Positions 37,556-46,238 of a stretch of 64,000 nt of DNA are shown piece after piece. The stretch covers positions 1 to 64,000 of the forward strand of contig JAGBLM010000055.1 of NCBI GenBank assembly GCA_017635415.1. Direction: 5' to 3'. The position numbers and the translations under genes were made by a program. The notes beneath the pieces are model-generated. The model saw only the letters and a list, made by a program, of their open reading frames with translations, was not told the DNA's origin and did no database searches. Origin of the DNA: Succinivibrio sp. Its GTDB lineage: Bacteria; Pseudomonadota; Gammaproteobacteria; Enterobacterales; Succinivibrionaceae. Numbering within the stretch: the stretch's first letter is position 1; the number at the start of each line of letters is the position of its first letter.

Positions 37556-38425
37556 ATGTCAGAAAACAAAGACAGTGTAATGCGTTTTCTGTTTGACAAC
37601 CATGCCGTAAGAGGTGAGATTGTTCAGCTCAATCAGTCCTGTATCAGTTTACTTGAAAACAAAAATTATCCTAAAAGCATCAGCAAACTGATGCTGGAAC
37701 TGAGCGCAGCCGCGGTGCTGGTAGCCACCACCCTCAAAGACGGTTCCGAGATTATGGTACAGATTAAAGGAGGCACAGCAGCGCCTTTAAAGTATGCCCT
37801 GATAAACATCAGACAGGATCTTTCCTTTTACGGATCTGCTGCTCTCAAAGAAGAGCGTACAGTAGACGATGAGGCATCATTACTCTCTCTTGCCGGCCAC
37901 GACGGTATTATTGTTTTATCCGTATTCCCTAAAGATGGCGAAAAATGGCAGGGGGTGGTGGAACTTGATCCTTCTTCGGTCAGTGCTTCTTTGGAAAACT
38001 ATTTTCTCAACTCGCAGCAGTTGCCGACCAGATTCTTTATGCTGTCTGACCCGGACCGGAATCTCTGCGGCGGACTTCTCCTGCAGATAATTCCGAATCA
38101 GAAGGACAATCTTGAATCCCTTGAACACCTCAATGTCCTGACCTCAACACTGACAGCGCAGGAGCTTTTCTCTCTTAACAAGCATGAAATTCTGCGCAGA
38201 CTGTTTGCCAAGGAGCAGGTCAGGGTGTTCGCAGAACAGTTCGTCTCATACCGCTGCATCTGCTCAAAAGATCGCTGCCAGAGGGCACTTGAGGGTTTAA
38301 GACGTCAGGAGCTTGAAGCCCTGATTGCTGACGGCGGTACGGAAATGACCTGTCAGCACTGTGGAAAAACCTATCGTTTTTCAAAAGAAGAACTGCAAGA
38401 TTTCTTTCTGAAGGTTAGTCAATAA
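37556..38425 (+). CDS. hslO: Redox-regulated chaperone Hsp33
   Basis: A 289-residue holdase chaperone that becomes active on oxidation. It shows FLFDNHAVRGE at the start, ENYFLNSQQLPTRF in the middle and the C-terminal zinc switch with CICSKDRC and CQHCG (a CxC plus CxxC cluster). An ATG at 37538 is also in frame but would overlap hslR by 14 bases; the ATG at 37556 fits E. coli Hsp33. The MFS gene follows after three bases. Confidence 0.94.
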   Translation: MSENKDSVMRFLFDNHAVRGEIVQLNQSCISLLENKNYPKSISKLMLELSAAAVLVATTLKDGSEIMVQIKGGTAAPLKYALINIRQDLSFYGSAALKEERTVDDEASLLSLAGHDGIIVLSVFPKDGEKWQGVVELDPSSVSASLENYFLNSQQLPTRFFMLSDPDRNLCGGLLLQIIPNQKDNLESLEHLNVLTSTLTAQELFSLNKHEILRRLFAKEQVRVFAEQFVSYRCICSKDRCQRALEGLRRQELEALIADGGTEMTCQHCGKTYRFSKEELQDFFLKVSQ

Positions 38426-38428
38426 TCT

Positions 38429-39640
38429 ATGAACCAAATATCTGATAGTATCGCCGCAGTGGCAGGACCAAAGGCCGGCTGGCTTAATACGCTGCTGATG
38501 GGAATACTGCACTTTATCTCTGATTTCTATTGTGATGTACTGCCGGTGGTACTGCCTTTACTGGCCGTAAAATTCAACCTGTCGTACTCCGAATGCGGAG
38601 CACTGTTTATGGTGTTCTCCGTAACCACTCATTTTATTCAGCCTCCTATCGGCATTGCAGCTGACACGCATTCGATCAATTACCTGATGCCGCTGTCGGT
38701 TCTGCTTGGTGGTGTACTGGTCTGTGCCGTCAGTCTTGCACCTAACATTTATCTGGTCCTGCTGATAGTTTTTCTTTCCGGGATCTGCTCCTCCGGGTTC
38801 CATCCGATTGCCGGAGGCATAGTACCGAACATCAGTATTGCGCACCGTGAGGTACTGTCAACCAGTATCTTTATCGTAGGAGGCAATATCGGTTTTGCTG
38901 TCGCACCACTGATCGTGGCCGCTTTCATGGAATACGCCGGTTTTGAAAAACTGATCCTGCTTTGCATTCCTGCTGTGGTACTGACCGTAATCGCCTTTAT
39001 GCGCAGACTGCATGTTAAAGTAGTAGTAAAATCCGACACGCATGTGCCAAACCTTAAGGAACTCATTAAAAACAAACCGTTTATGCTATTCCTTCTGGCT
39101 ATCGGTCTAAGATCTTGGTGCTACTGTTCGCTGCTCATCTATATTCCGCTACTGATGAATTCTGAGGGCTTTTCTTCCGTACAGGGAGCCAGTGCGGTTA
39201 TGGTTATGCTGCTTGGCACAGCCGCAGGTGGTCTAGCTACCGGAGGACTGTCCTCCAGATTCGGTCTTAAGAGTCTCATCATGGCTACCTTCGCCCTGAC
39301 CCTCCTCGCAGAGAGTTATTTCCTGTACGATTCAAGTCTGGGTGTTGCCTCCTATATCGCCCTGTTTCTAACCGGCTGCGGCATGTATGGTTCCACCCCG
39401 GTCGCCATTGTCTGGGCGCGCCGGATATTGTCGGATAAGGCCGCCGGTCTTGCCACCTCACTGATGCTGGGCTTTACCTTCGGTATCGGTTACATAGTAT
39501 GCGTCATATCAGGTTTCATCGGCGACTTTGTAGGTCTCAAACTGGGACTGGCCTTTACTGTCATTCCGGCAATTATCGGCGCCATGGCTATTCTTGCAGT
39601 CCTAAAAGAGCCTAAGACAAAAATTGAGGAACTCTCTTAA
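38429..39640 (+). CDS. MFS transporter, fosmidomycin resistance (Fsr)-like
   Basis: A 403-residue protein with about 12 transmembrane segments. The N-terminus LLMGILHFISDFYCDVLPVVLPLL and the segment QPPIGIAADTHSINYLMP match the Fsr subgroup of the major facilitator superfamily, known for fosmidomycin export in E. coli. The natural substrate is unknown. It starts three bases after hslO and is probably co-transcribed, which is not the E. coli arrangement. Confidence 0.82.
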   Translation: MNQISDSIAAVAGPKAGWLNTLLMGILHFISDFYCDVLPVVLPLLAVKFNLSYSECGALFMVFSVTTHFIQPPIGIAADTHSINYLMPLSVLLGGVLVCAVSLAPNIYLVLLIVFLSGICSSGFHPIAGGIVPNISIAHREVLSTSIFIVGGNIGFAVAPLIVAAFMEYAGFEKLILLCIPAVVLTVIAFMRRLHVKVVVKSDTHVPNLKELIKNKPFMLFLLAIGLRSWCYCSLLIYIPLLMNSEGFSSVQGASAVMVMLLGTAAGGLATGGLSSRFGLKSLIMATFALTLLAESYFLYDSSLGVASYIALFLTGCGMYGSTPVAIVWARRILSDKAAGLATSLMLGFTFGIGYIVCVISGFIGDFVGLKLGLAFTVIPAIIGAMAILAVLKEPKTKIEELS

Positions 39641-39848
39641 GAGACGAGGAAAAAGATACTTTTAACCGTATAATAGACGCAAAATTTAATGGCACTAAAA
39701 GTTATGCCTGCCGCTGATTCTGACTTCGACTCCCATATGCGGTAGTCAGCTGGTGTATAATCAGTCGGTACAGTCTGTTAATCGCACTAATTGTGCCCTT
39801 GAAGACCACAGGCAGACCGTCTACCTAATTGAAATGAGGATGAATTCA
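39641..39848 (+). other. ribB leader region
   Basis: About 208 bases upstream of ribB. It contains two TATAAT hexamers (about 39670 and 39756) and GC-rich segments that could fold (for example the TGCCGCTGA and GCGGTAGTCAGC areas). I do not recognise an FMN riboswitch (RFN) here. Confidence 0.3.
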
Positions 39849-40499
39849 ATGTCACAGCGCAATTTACTCGAATACTTCGGATCCACTCCGGAAGAACGTG
39901 TCGAAGCTGCACTTGCAGAATTAAGAAAAGGACGCGGGATCCTGGTAGTAGATAATGAAGATCGTGAAAACGAAGGTGATCTTATCTATGCTGCTGACAC
40001 GGTAACCGATTCCCAGATGGCTTTCATGATCCGCGAGTGCTCGGGTATTGTCTGTGTCTGTATCGAAGAGGAACAGGCGCAAAAGATGAAACTGCCAATG
40101 ATGGTTAAAGAAAATACCTCTACCTACGGCACGGCCTTTACCATTTCTATTGATGCTGCCAAAGGTGTTACCACCGGCGTTTCTGCTCCTGATCGCGTCA
40201 AGGCTATTAAAGCAGTGATCAACAAAGACGGAAAACCTGCCGATCTGGTATCACCAGGACATATGTTCCCACTGATTGCCAAAAAAGGTGGAGTGCTGAT
40301 ACGTGACGGTCATACCGAGGCTTCAGTTGATCTGGCTCGTCTGGCAGGATTTACACCGGCCGGAATTCTGTGTGAGCTTTGCGCACCAGACGGTCTGATG
40401 GCAAAACTGCCGAGAGTTACTGCCTTTGCCATGGAACATGATCTTACCGTAGTCAGTATTGCTGACCTGATTGAATACCGCAAGAAACATCTTATCTGA
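39849..40499 (+). CDS. ribB: 3,4-dihydroxy-2-butanone 4-phosphate synthase
   Basis: A 216-residue riboflavin-pathway enzyme converting ribulose 5-phosphate to the four-carbon precursor of lumazine. It shows the acidic metal/substrate loop [10 protein letters not shown], the [11 protein letters not shown] segment and the [16 protein letters not shown] signature. No GTP cyclohydrolase II (RibA) domain is attached. The frame runs upstream to 39753, but the ATG at 39849 with GAGGA 8 bases upstream fits E. coli RibB (217 residues). Confidence 0.94.
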   Translation: MSQRNLLEYFGSTPEERVEAALAELRKGRGILVVDNEDRENEGDLIYAADTVTDSQMAFMIRECSGIVCVCIEEEQAQKMKLPMMVKENTSTYGTAFTISIDAAKGVTTGVSAPDRVKAIKAVINKDGKPADLVSPGHMFPLIAKKGGVLIRDGHTEASVDLARLAGFTPAGILCELCAPDGLMAKLPRVTAFAMEHDLTVVSIADLIEYRKKHLI

Positions 40500-40505
40500 T
40501 TGCTT

Positions 40506-40525
40506 TTGGGGGGGCTTAGGGCCCC
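40506..40525 (+). terminator. GC-rich hairpin between ribB and bioH
   Basis: TGGGGGGC and GGGCCCCCA around TTA form a strong hairpin starting right behind the ribB stop. No T-run follows. It may terminate ribB or mask the start of the next gene. Confidence 0.5.
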
Positions 40526-40538
40526 CACGGACTGTCTG

Positions 40539-41312
40539 TTGTATAAAGAGAAATTAAGATTCAGTTACCCTGCCGTTCCCAAGGGAAGACCTTTGGTGGT
40601 GCTCCATGGATGGGGCACGGACAGTCATTTTACACAGCCGATTGCCTCACTTTTTCCTGAACGTCCGGTTATTCTTCTGGATATGCCTGGTTACGGGATC
40701 AACGCCAATTACCCGCATTGCTGTGAGGATTTTGAAGAGCTAGCTCATACTCTGTGCATTTCACTACCAGAAGGCTGCGACCTGATGAGCTGGTCACTAA
40801 GCTCCCTTGTCGCCATCAGATGCTGCAAATTACATCCTGAGCACTTTAAAAGTCTGGTTACTGTCTGCGGTACCCCTTTTTTCCCTGAAGCTGAAGACTG
40901 GCCGGGATTCAGTAAAGCGATGATCGAGAAAATCGAGAAAAACTTCACCAGAACCAGAGCTGCACACCTGTTAAATCTCTTCTTTTCAATGCAGTGTTTG
41001 AGCGCCAGTAATACACTAAGCGTGAAAACCTTTATCAAAGAGAGTTCTGTCCCGCAGAAAAAAACCAAATATGAGACCCTAAAAGCCGGACTGCAGCAGA
41101 TGGCCGGCATTGATGAAAGACACGATCTTCAGGCACTGAAAATTCCCTGCCTTCACCTTTTTGGAGAACTTGACCGACTTATTCCTGCAGCTCTGGCTGA
41201 GAAAATCTCCTTCAATCTCAATCATCAGACCTTTGTCTTCAAAAACTCAGCACATATGCCTTACCTGACAGAGCCGAAGTTGTTCGCTCAGGTCGTTCGC
41301 AATTTTTTGTGA
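40539..41312 (+). CDS. bioH: BioH-like pimeloyl-ACP methyl ester carboxylesterase
   Basis: An alpha/beta hydrolase, about 257 residues from a TTG at 40539 (E. coli BioH 256). It shows VVLHGWGTDSHF (oxyanion region), the nucleophile elbow SWSLSS, the acid in FGELDRLIP and the histidine in NSAHMPYL. The usual elbow is GWSLGG, so both flanking glycines are replaced by serine although the Ser itself remains. BioH ends the pimeloyl branch of biotin synthesis. No ATG exists near the N-terminus: TTG at 40500 (within the GC hairpin) is the other option. bioH and nfuA are close neighbours in E. coli too. Confidence 0.82.
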   Translation: MYKEKLRFSYPAVPKGRPLVVLHGWGTDSHFTQPIASLFPERPVILLDMPGYGINANYPHCCEDFEELAHTLCISLPEGCDLMSWSLSSLVAIRCCKLHPEHFKSLVTVCGTPFFPEAEDWPGFSKAMIEKIEKNFTRTRAAHLLNLFFSMQCLSASNTLSVKTFIKESSVPQKKTKYETLKAGLQQMAGIDERHDLQALKIPCLHLFGELDRLIPAALAEKISFNLNHQTFVFKNSAHMPYLTEPKLFAQVVRNFL

Positions 41313-41350
41313 TCTCTATCAAATTTTCTAGATGATAAAAAACAGCGCGC

Positions 41351-41378
41351 TCAAGTTGATTACAGGAAAAACCGATAA
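41351..41378 (+). promoter_or_regulatory. Sigma-28 (FliA)-like promoter
   Basis: TCAAGTTG (41351-41358) and ACCGATAA (41371-41378) match the FliA consensus TAAAGTTT / GCCGATAA in 6 of 8 and 7 of 8 positions. The spacer is 12 bases, one more than the usual 11. It lies 44 bases upstream of the ATG of the unknown gene. Confidence 0.45.
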
Positions 41379-41421
41379 GGATGTAAAGGGGTAGTTTTCC
41401 CTGATTGTTTTGGTATCACCT

Positions 41422-42021
41422 ATGGAAGCAGTTTCATCTTTTATAGCGACAGTAGCGCCTCCACCGTTCCAGACAGGAGCTGAGGAAGCGAAGAAGACAG
41501 CTAATGCAAGAGACACTATTCCGCAGACAGCGCAAGCGGCCAAGTCTGCAAATACAGGTGTGACCGCAGATGGTCGCGGTACAACCTCAGGTGCCAATTC
41601 TCAGTTGTATGCACAGAGCGACGCTCTTATTTCGGCCAGCACCAATCAGCTTAGGGAAAAGAAAAATTCTGTAAAGGATAAAGTCAAAGTTGACGCTAAA
41701 AAGTCTGCTGAAACTAAGACCTCCGGAACAAAAGGCGCCGCCAGAAATAGCGGCAGTAGTGTAGTCACCTCTTCCCTGAAGGACAAAAACACCACAGAAT
41801 CTCAACAGGCACAGTCAGGCGGAGAAATTCTCGCCACCCAGAAAATAGGTGCGACATCACGTGAGGGCGCTGATTTTGGCGGTGCCAGATTCTCAGAAAC
41901 AGCCAATAGCCATCTTGGTGCAGAGAACATGACTCGCAGCAATGTTATCGCCAATCGTTACAACCATCTGCTGCATGCGCAGTATCTGACCAAAGGTCAG
42001 AATATCAACTACAGTATCTGA
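41422..42021 (+). CDS. Unknown low-complexity protein
   Basis: A 199-residue protein (203 from a TTG at 41410). It is rich in Ala, Ser, Thr, Lys and Gln and predicted to be disordered over about 30-150; the C-terminal 40 residues (SETANSHLGAENMTRSNVIA... NYSI) look more ordered and probably carry the conserved part. There is no signal peptide or membrane helix. No family is recognised. It ends three bases before the convergent greB stop. A FliA-like promoter upstream hints at co-regulation with motility, which is inference. Neither start has a well-spaced ribosome site. Confidence 0.6.
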   Translation: MEAVSSFIATVAPPPFQTGAEEAKKTANARDTIPQTAQAAKSANTGVTADGRGTTSGANSQLYAQSDALISASTNQLREKKNSVKDKVKVDAKKSAETKTSGTKGAARNSGSSVVTSSLKDKNTTESQQAQSGGEILATQKIGATSREGADFGGARFSETANSHLGAENMTRSNVIANRYNHLLHAQYLTKGQNINYSI

Positions 42022-42024
42022 CTG

Positions 42025-42642
42025 TTACTTAATCAGTGACTCAAGATATTCCTGCTCGATCTTCTTGCGCTCTTCTTCACTGATTTCTTCAGTATTTTCA
42101 TCAGACTCATTGTCATCATCAGAACTCATGACGTGGTCCAAAAGCGGCTGCTCTTCAAACCAGTCTGGAACTTCATAGGAGATCCTGTTCACATACCAAA
42201 GACGTGTACCGCGCGGTGTCTGCACTACAGCCTCATCTCCCTCTGCCTTGCCAAGGAGAGCCTTAGACATCGGAGCATCAACGGAGATATAGTTGGAGCG
42301 ACCAAAGATCTCGTCACCACCCACGATACGGATAGCCATTAGCGATTCATCGTCATCAGCCTCGATTTCAACATAGGCACCGAAATAAACCTTTCCGGCC
42401 TGCTGCGGGTTATAGGTAATAACCTGCAGATCATTCATACAGTGACGCAGATAGCGGATACGGCGATCAATCTGGGCAAGCAGTCTTTTATTGTAATGGT
42501 AATCAGCATTCTCCGAACGATCACCAAGACTTGCGGCCCAGGACACCTTTTGTGTAATCTCCGGACGCTTGGTATTCCACAGATAATCCAATTCCTTGCG
42601 CAACTGATCATAGCCTTCACGAGTAACGAACGGTTTACCCAT
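42025..42642 (-). CDS. greB: Transcription elongation factor GreB with acidic tail
   Basis: A 205-residue RNA polymerase secondary-channel factor that triggers transcript cleavage in backtracked complexes. The N-terminal coiled coil has the tip residues in SLGDRSENADYHYNKRLL, and the C-terminal FKBP-like domain ends near LWYVNRISYE. E. coli GreB stops about there (158 residues); this one carries about 45 extra residues, very acidic (SSDDDNESDENTEEISEEE). AGGAG precedes the ATG at 42642; the frame is open to 42693 but without family match. The pckA terminator lies directly upstream. Confidence 0.9.
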   Translation of the reverse strand: MGKPFVTREGYDQLRKELDYLWNTKRPEITQKVSWAASLGDRSENADYHYNKRLLAQIDRRIRYLRHCMNDLQVITYNPQQAGKVYFGAYVEIEADDDESLMAIRIVGGDEIFGRSNYISVDAPMSKALLGKAEGDEAVVQTPRGTRLWYVNRISYEVPDWFEEQPLLDHVMSSDDDNESDENTEEISEEERKKIEQEYLESLIK

Positions 42643-42663
42643 AATATGCTCCTGAAATTTAAA

Positions 42664-42690
42664 ACCCGACAGGAGGTTATCCTGCCGGGT
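42664..42690 (-). terminator. pckA intrinsic terminator
   Basis: On the minus strand ACCCGGCAGGA (42690-42680) pairs with TCCTGTCGGGT (42674-42664), followed by TTTTAAATTT. It ends pckA and lies only about 20 bases upstream of the greB start. Confidence 0.8.
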
Positions 42691-42726
42691 CACTTACTAA
42701 TTATGCTTAAATACTTTAAAGCAGAA

Positions 42727-44334
42727 TTAGAGCTGAGGACCTGCCTTAGCTAAATCAGCTGCCAGAGACTCGAACTTCTTGAAGTTCTTGATGAAGCGCT
42801 CAGCAAGATCTTTAGCCTTAACATCCCACTCTGCAGGATCCTTGTAGGTGTTGCGAGGATCGAGAATATTGGTGTCAACGCCTGGAAGAGCAGTTGGAAC
42901 CTTGAATGAGAATACAGGGATAGTCTTGGTTTCAGCCTTGTCGATAGAACCATCAAGGATTGCGTCAATAATACCGCGGGTATCCTTAATAGAAATACGC
43001 TTGCCAGTACCGTTCCAGCCGGTGTTAACGAGGTAAGCTGAAGCACCTGACTGTTCCATACGTTTAACCAGCACGTCTGCATAGGTGGTTGGAGGCAGTG
43101 ACAGGAATGCAGCACCGAAGCATGGTGAGAAGGTTGGGGTTGGCTCGGTGATGCCACGCTCAGTACCAGCCAGTTTGGCGGTAAAGCCAGACAGGAAGTA
43201 ATACTTGGTCTGATCTTTATCAAGCAGAGAAACTGGTGGGAGAACACCGAAAGCGTCAGCAGATAAGAAGATTACGCGCTTAGCTGCAGGGCCTTTGGAA
43301 ATTGGCTTAACAATGTTCTTGATGTGGAAAATTGGATAAGAAACACGAGTATTCTCTGTTACTGACTTATCAGCAAAGTCAATCTTGCCATTACCGTCAA
43401 CAGTTACGTTCTCAAGCAGAGCGTCACGCTTGATGGCATTGTAAATATCAGGCTCGCTTTCCTTTGAAAGGTTGATAACCTTAGCATAGCAGCCACCTTC
43501 AAAGTTAAATACGCCATCATCATCCCAGCTGTGCTCGTCGTCACCGATCAGCAGACGCTTAGGATCGGTTGAAAGAGTGGTCTTGCCGGTGCCTGACAGA
43601 CCGAAGAAGATAGCAGTGTTCTTGCCTTCAAGGTCAGTATTGGCAGAGCAGTGCATTGCAGCGATGCCCTTAAGTGGGAGGTAGTAGTTCATCATTGAGA
43701 ACATACCTTTCTTCATCTCACCACCGTACCAGGTGTTGAGGATGACCTGCATGCGCTCAGTCAGGTTGAATACTACAGCGGTCTCTGAATTTAAACCTAA
43801 TTCCTTGTAGTTGGTAACTTTGGCTTTAGAAGCATTCAGAACTACGAAATCAGGCTTGAAGTTCTTGAGTTCTTCATCGGTTGGACGGATGAACATGTTC
43901 TTAACAAAGTGGGCCTGCCATGCTACTTCCATTACGAAACGGATAGCCATACGGGTGTTGGCATTGGCACCGCAGAAACCGTCAACCACGTAAAGTTTTT
44001 TACCGGTCAGCTCTTCACCGGCAAGTTTCTTCAGAGCATTCCAGGTCTCAGTGGTAACCGGCTTGTTATCATTCTTGAAGCCTTCAGTAGTCCACCAGAA
44101 ATTGCCTTCTGAAACAGAATCCTTAACAATGAACTTGTCCTTTGGTGAACGTCCGGTATAAACGCCGGTCATTACGTTGACAGCGCCTAACTCAGAAACA
44201 ACACCTTTATCAAAACCAGTAAGTTCTGCCTTGGTCTCTTCGGCATACAGTTCATCGTATGAAGGGTTGCGAACGATCTCAGCAGCTGAGCTGATACCAT
44301 ATTTAGCTAAATCAAGCTCGTCAAATAAGCTCAT
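42727..44334 (-). CDS. pckA: Phosphoenolpyruvate carboxykinase (ATP)
   Basis: A 535-residue ATP-type PEPCK. The kinase-1a P-loop [11 protein letters not shown] (about 245-255), the metal site [18 protein letters not shown] and the signature LRNTY-like [10 protein letters not shown] are present. The enzyme interconverts oxaloacetate and PEP; in succinate-forming rumen and gut gammaproteobacteria it is known to run in the carboxylating, ATP-yielding direction. The ATG at 44334 has GGAG upstream; a GTG at 44346 is in frame. An inverted repeat sits in the 5' leader. Confidence 0.96.
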   Translation of the reverse strand: MSLFDELDLAKYGISSAAEIVRNPSYDELYAEETKAELTGFDKGVVSELGAVNVMTGVYTGRSPKDKFIVKDSVSEGNFWWTTEGFKNDNKPVTTETWNALKKLAGEELTGKKLYVVDGFCGANANTRMAIRFVMEVAWQAHFVKNMFIRPTDEELKNFKPDFVVLNASKAKVTNYKELGLNSETAVVFNLTERMQVILNTWYGGEMKKGMFSMMNYYLPLKGIAAMHCSANTDLEGKNTAIFFGLSGTGKTTLSTDPKRLLIGDDEHSWDDDGVFNFEGGCYAKVINLSKESEPDIYNAIKRDALLENVTVDGNGKIDFADKSVTENTRVSYPIFHIKNIVKPISKGPAAKRVIFLSADAFGVLPPVSLLDKDQTKYYFLSGFTAKLAGTERGITEPTPTFSPCFGAAFLSLPPTTYADVLVKRMEQSGASAYLVNTGWNGTGKRISIKDTRGIIDAILDGSIDKAETKTIPVFSFKVPTALPGVDTNILDPRNTYKDPAEWDVKAKDLAERFIKNFKKFESLAADLAKAGPQL

Positions 44335-44355
44335 TTTTTTCTCCACAGTTTATTT

Positions 44356-44368
44356 CGAGATTATCTCG
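44356..44368. promoter_or_regulatory. Inverted repeat in the pckA leader
   Basis: CGAGAT-T-ATCTCG, a perfect 6-bp inverted repeat with one central base, 22 bases upstream of the pckA ATG. It could be an operator or a small hairpin. A lone TGTGA half-site lies further upstream; no full CRP site is seen. Confidence 0.3.
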
Positions 44369-44478
44369 GTTATTCGTACTTGTGAGATTTTAACCGAAAA
44401 ACGGACGTTATGGCTAACATTCAAACATAATTTCACGCACAAAATTATCAGTTTTGCTTCGCTGTTGCGTCATGACTG

Positions 44479-44484
44479 TATAAT
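44479..44484 (+). promoter_or_regulatory. nfuA -10 element
   Basis: A perfect TATAAT 46 bases upstream of nfuA. A TTGCTT at 44454-44459 is a possible -35, with a long 19-base spacer. Confidence 0.4.
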
Positions 44485-44529
44485 GCACGCTTATTACAGT
44501 ATTTTTTCTTCTTTATACGGATCGGCGAT

Positions 44530-45120
44530 ATGAGCAAAATAAGCGTAACCGAGAAAGCCCAGGAATATTTCCTCAGAATTATCGAAAAACAGAAGATGGA
44601 TGGTCTGGCCATCCGACTTACTGCCACCAATACCGGCACCCCGGGGGTTCAGTGCGGTATTTTGTACTGTCCGAAAGAGTACATTACCCCGAATGATGAA
44701 CATTTCCAAATGAAGGGTTTTGAGATTGTTATAGATTCTGCGGTTATTCCATACCTAGATGAATCCGTTATCGATCTTGGTAAAGACGATAAAGGTGAAG
44801 ATCTTCTGACTTTCCATGCCCCTAATCTCAATAAACAGGATCTGCCTGAGGACGCCACCTTGCAGGATCGTATCGCCCGTTTCATTGAAACTACCGTAAG
44901 TCCGTCTTTGGCAAGTCACGGCGGTGCCGTAACGCTCGACTCCGTTACCGAGGACGGTGTGGTAAAGGTCAGATTTGAAGGTGGGTGCCTTGGCTGCTCA
45001 ATGGTTGGCGTCACCCTGAAGGATGGTATTGAAGGACAGCTGAATCAGGCCTTCCCAGGCTTAATCAAAGAAGTCATCGATGTTACTGAACATCATGTGA
45101 CTGACGAAACCTTCGGTTAA
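44530..45120 (+). CDS. nfuA: Fe-S biogenesis protein NfuA
   Basis: A 196-residue carrier of [4Fe-4S] clusters (E. coli 191). The N-terminal half is a degenerate A-type scaffold domain (about 1-95); the C-terminal Nfu domain carries C153 and C156 in GGCLGCSMV, which bind the cluster between two subunits. NfuA also helps rebuild lipoyl synthase. Monocistronic here, divergent from pckA and followed by a perfect 24-bp palindrome. Confidence 0.95.
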   Translation: MSKISVTEKAQEYFLRIIEKQKMDGLAIRLTATNTGTPGVQCGILYCPKEYITPNDEHFQMKGFEIVIDSAVIPYLDESVIDLGKDDKGEDLLTFHAPNLNKQDLPEDATLQDRIARFIETTVSPSLASHGGAVTLDSVTEDGVVKVRFEGGCLGCSMVGVTLKDGIEGQLNQAFPGLIKEVIDVTEHHVTDETFG

Positions 45121-45142
45121 TTTCGTTTCCTCATTTTCCTTA

Positions 45143-45166
45143 ATTAGAGAGGCTAGCCTCTCTAAT
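45143..45166. terminator. Perfect palindrome between nfuA and gpsA
   Basis: ATTAGAGAGGCT (45143-45154) and AGCCTCTCTAAT (45155-45166) form a perfect palindrome with no spacer. It lies between convergent genes and probably terminates both; there is no strong T-run. Confidence 0.6.
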
Positions 45167-45234
45167 GAGGATCCGGCCGATAAAGGAATTAACAGTTAGT
45201 TAGTCATCACTCTCGTGATAGCAGGGGATTTTCA

Positions 45235-46236
45235 CTATTCGGCTTTCTGGCTTCTGCTCAGCAGAGAGGCTGCCGCTTCTTTTCCCGACTTACCTTGATA
45301 TATTACTTCGTAAAGTTCGTTACAGATTGGCATCTGCACCTGACTTTGTTCACCAAGATGTTTCATCACCCTGGTCATGGTATATCCTTCCACCACCTGA
45401 CCGATCCTTGTCAGGGCAGTTTCAGGGTCAAGTCCCTGACCGAGCATAAAACCAAAGCGGCGGTTACGTGACTGGTTATCAGTACAGGTTAAGATCAGAT
45501 CTCCCAGTCCTGAGAGTCCCATAAAGCCGCGGTCGGTTGCGCCTCTTGTTACCCCGTATCTGACCATTTCCGCCATACCGCGGGTAATCAACGCCGTTCG
45601 GGCATTGGCACCGTAGCCTAAACCGTCAGACAGTCCGCAGGCAATGGCTATCACATTCTTGACTGTTCCGCCTAACTGTAGACCGACAAAGTCATCACTT
45701 TCGTAGATACGAAAAGTCGGAGTATGCATCAGATTACTGATGTCCTTAATAAAGGTTCTGTCCGTACCGCTAACGGAAATAGCTGTAGGCAGACCTTTGG
45801 CCAGTTCCATAGCAAAGGTCGGACCGGAGATAGCCGCCAGAGGCATATTGTCAGGGAGCAGTTCCCTGGCGATTTCACTTAAAAGTTTGCCTGTTTCAGG
45901 ATCAATACCCTTTGTTGCCCAGAACAGTCTCTGTCCTGCCGTCAGGTAAGGTATGATCGTACCTAAAACGGAGTGAAAAGTGTGACTGGGCACCACCAGA
46001 AGAATAATTTCCGCTGATTCGACAGCCTGCTGCAGGTCGGACGTTACCTGAAGAGATGGAGGGAAAACGACACCCGGTAGATATTTTTCGTTATACCCGT
46101 CCTGCCGTATCTTCTCCATCACCATGGAATTACGCCCCCAAAGGACAACTTTTAATCCCTTGGAGGCCGTTGATACTGCCAGTGCAGTACCGTAAGAGCC
46201 TGCACCGATTACAGTAAGAGACGCATTAAATGGCAT
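45235..46236 (-). CDS. gpsA: Glycerol-3-phosphate dehydrogenase [NAD(P)+]
   Basis: A 333-residue dehydrogenase reducing dihydroxyacetone phosphate to sn-glycerol 3-phosphate for phospholipid synthesis. The N-terminal dinucleotide motif GAGSYGTALA (12-21), the catalytic-lysine region GGTVKNVIAIACGLSDGLG and the GLSGLGDLILTC segment are clear. It follows secB after two bases, in the conserved secB-gpsA order. Confidence 0.96.
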   Translation of the reverse strand: MPFNASLTVIGAGSYGTALAVSTASKGLKVVLWGRNSMVMEKIRQDGYNEKYLPGVVFPPSLQVTSDLQQAVESAEIILLVVPSHTFHSVLGTIIPYLTAGQRLFWATKGIDPETGKLLSEIARELLPDNMPLAAISGPTFAMELAKGLPTAISVSGTDRTFIKDISNLMHTPTFRIYESDDFVGLQLGGTVKNVIAIACGLSDGLGYGANARTALITRGMAEMVRYGVTRGATDRGFMGLSGLGDLILTCTDNQSRNRRFGFMLGQGLDPETALTRIGQVVEGYTMTRVMKHLGEQSQVQMPICNELYEVIYQGKSGKEAAASLLSRSQKAE

Positions 46237-46238
46237 GC

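Noticed and set aside
39641..39848. FMN riboswitch upstream of ribB
   Set aside because: The leader is long enough, but none of the conserved RFN sequence blocks could be found.
44390..44440. CRP site in the pckA-nfuA region
   Set aside because: Only a single TGTGA half-site is visible; no matching TCACA at the right distance.
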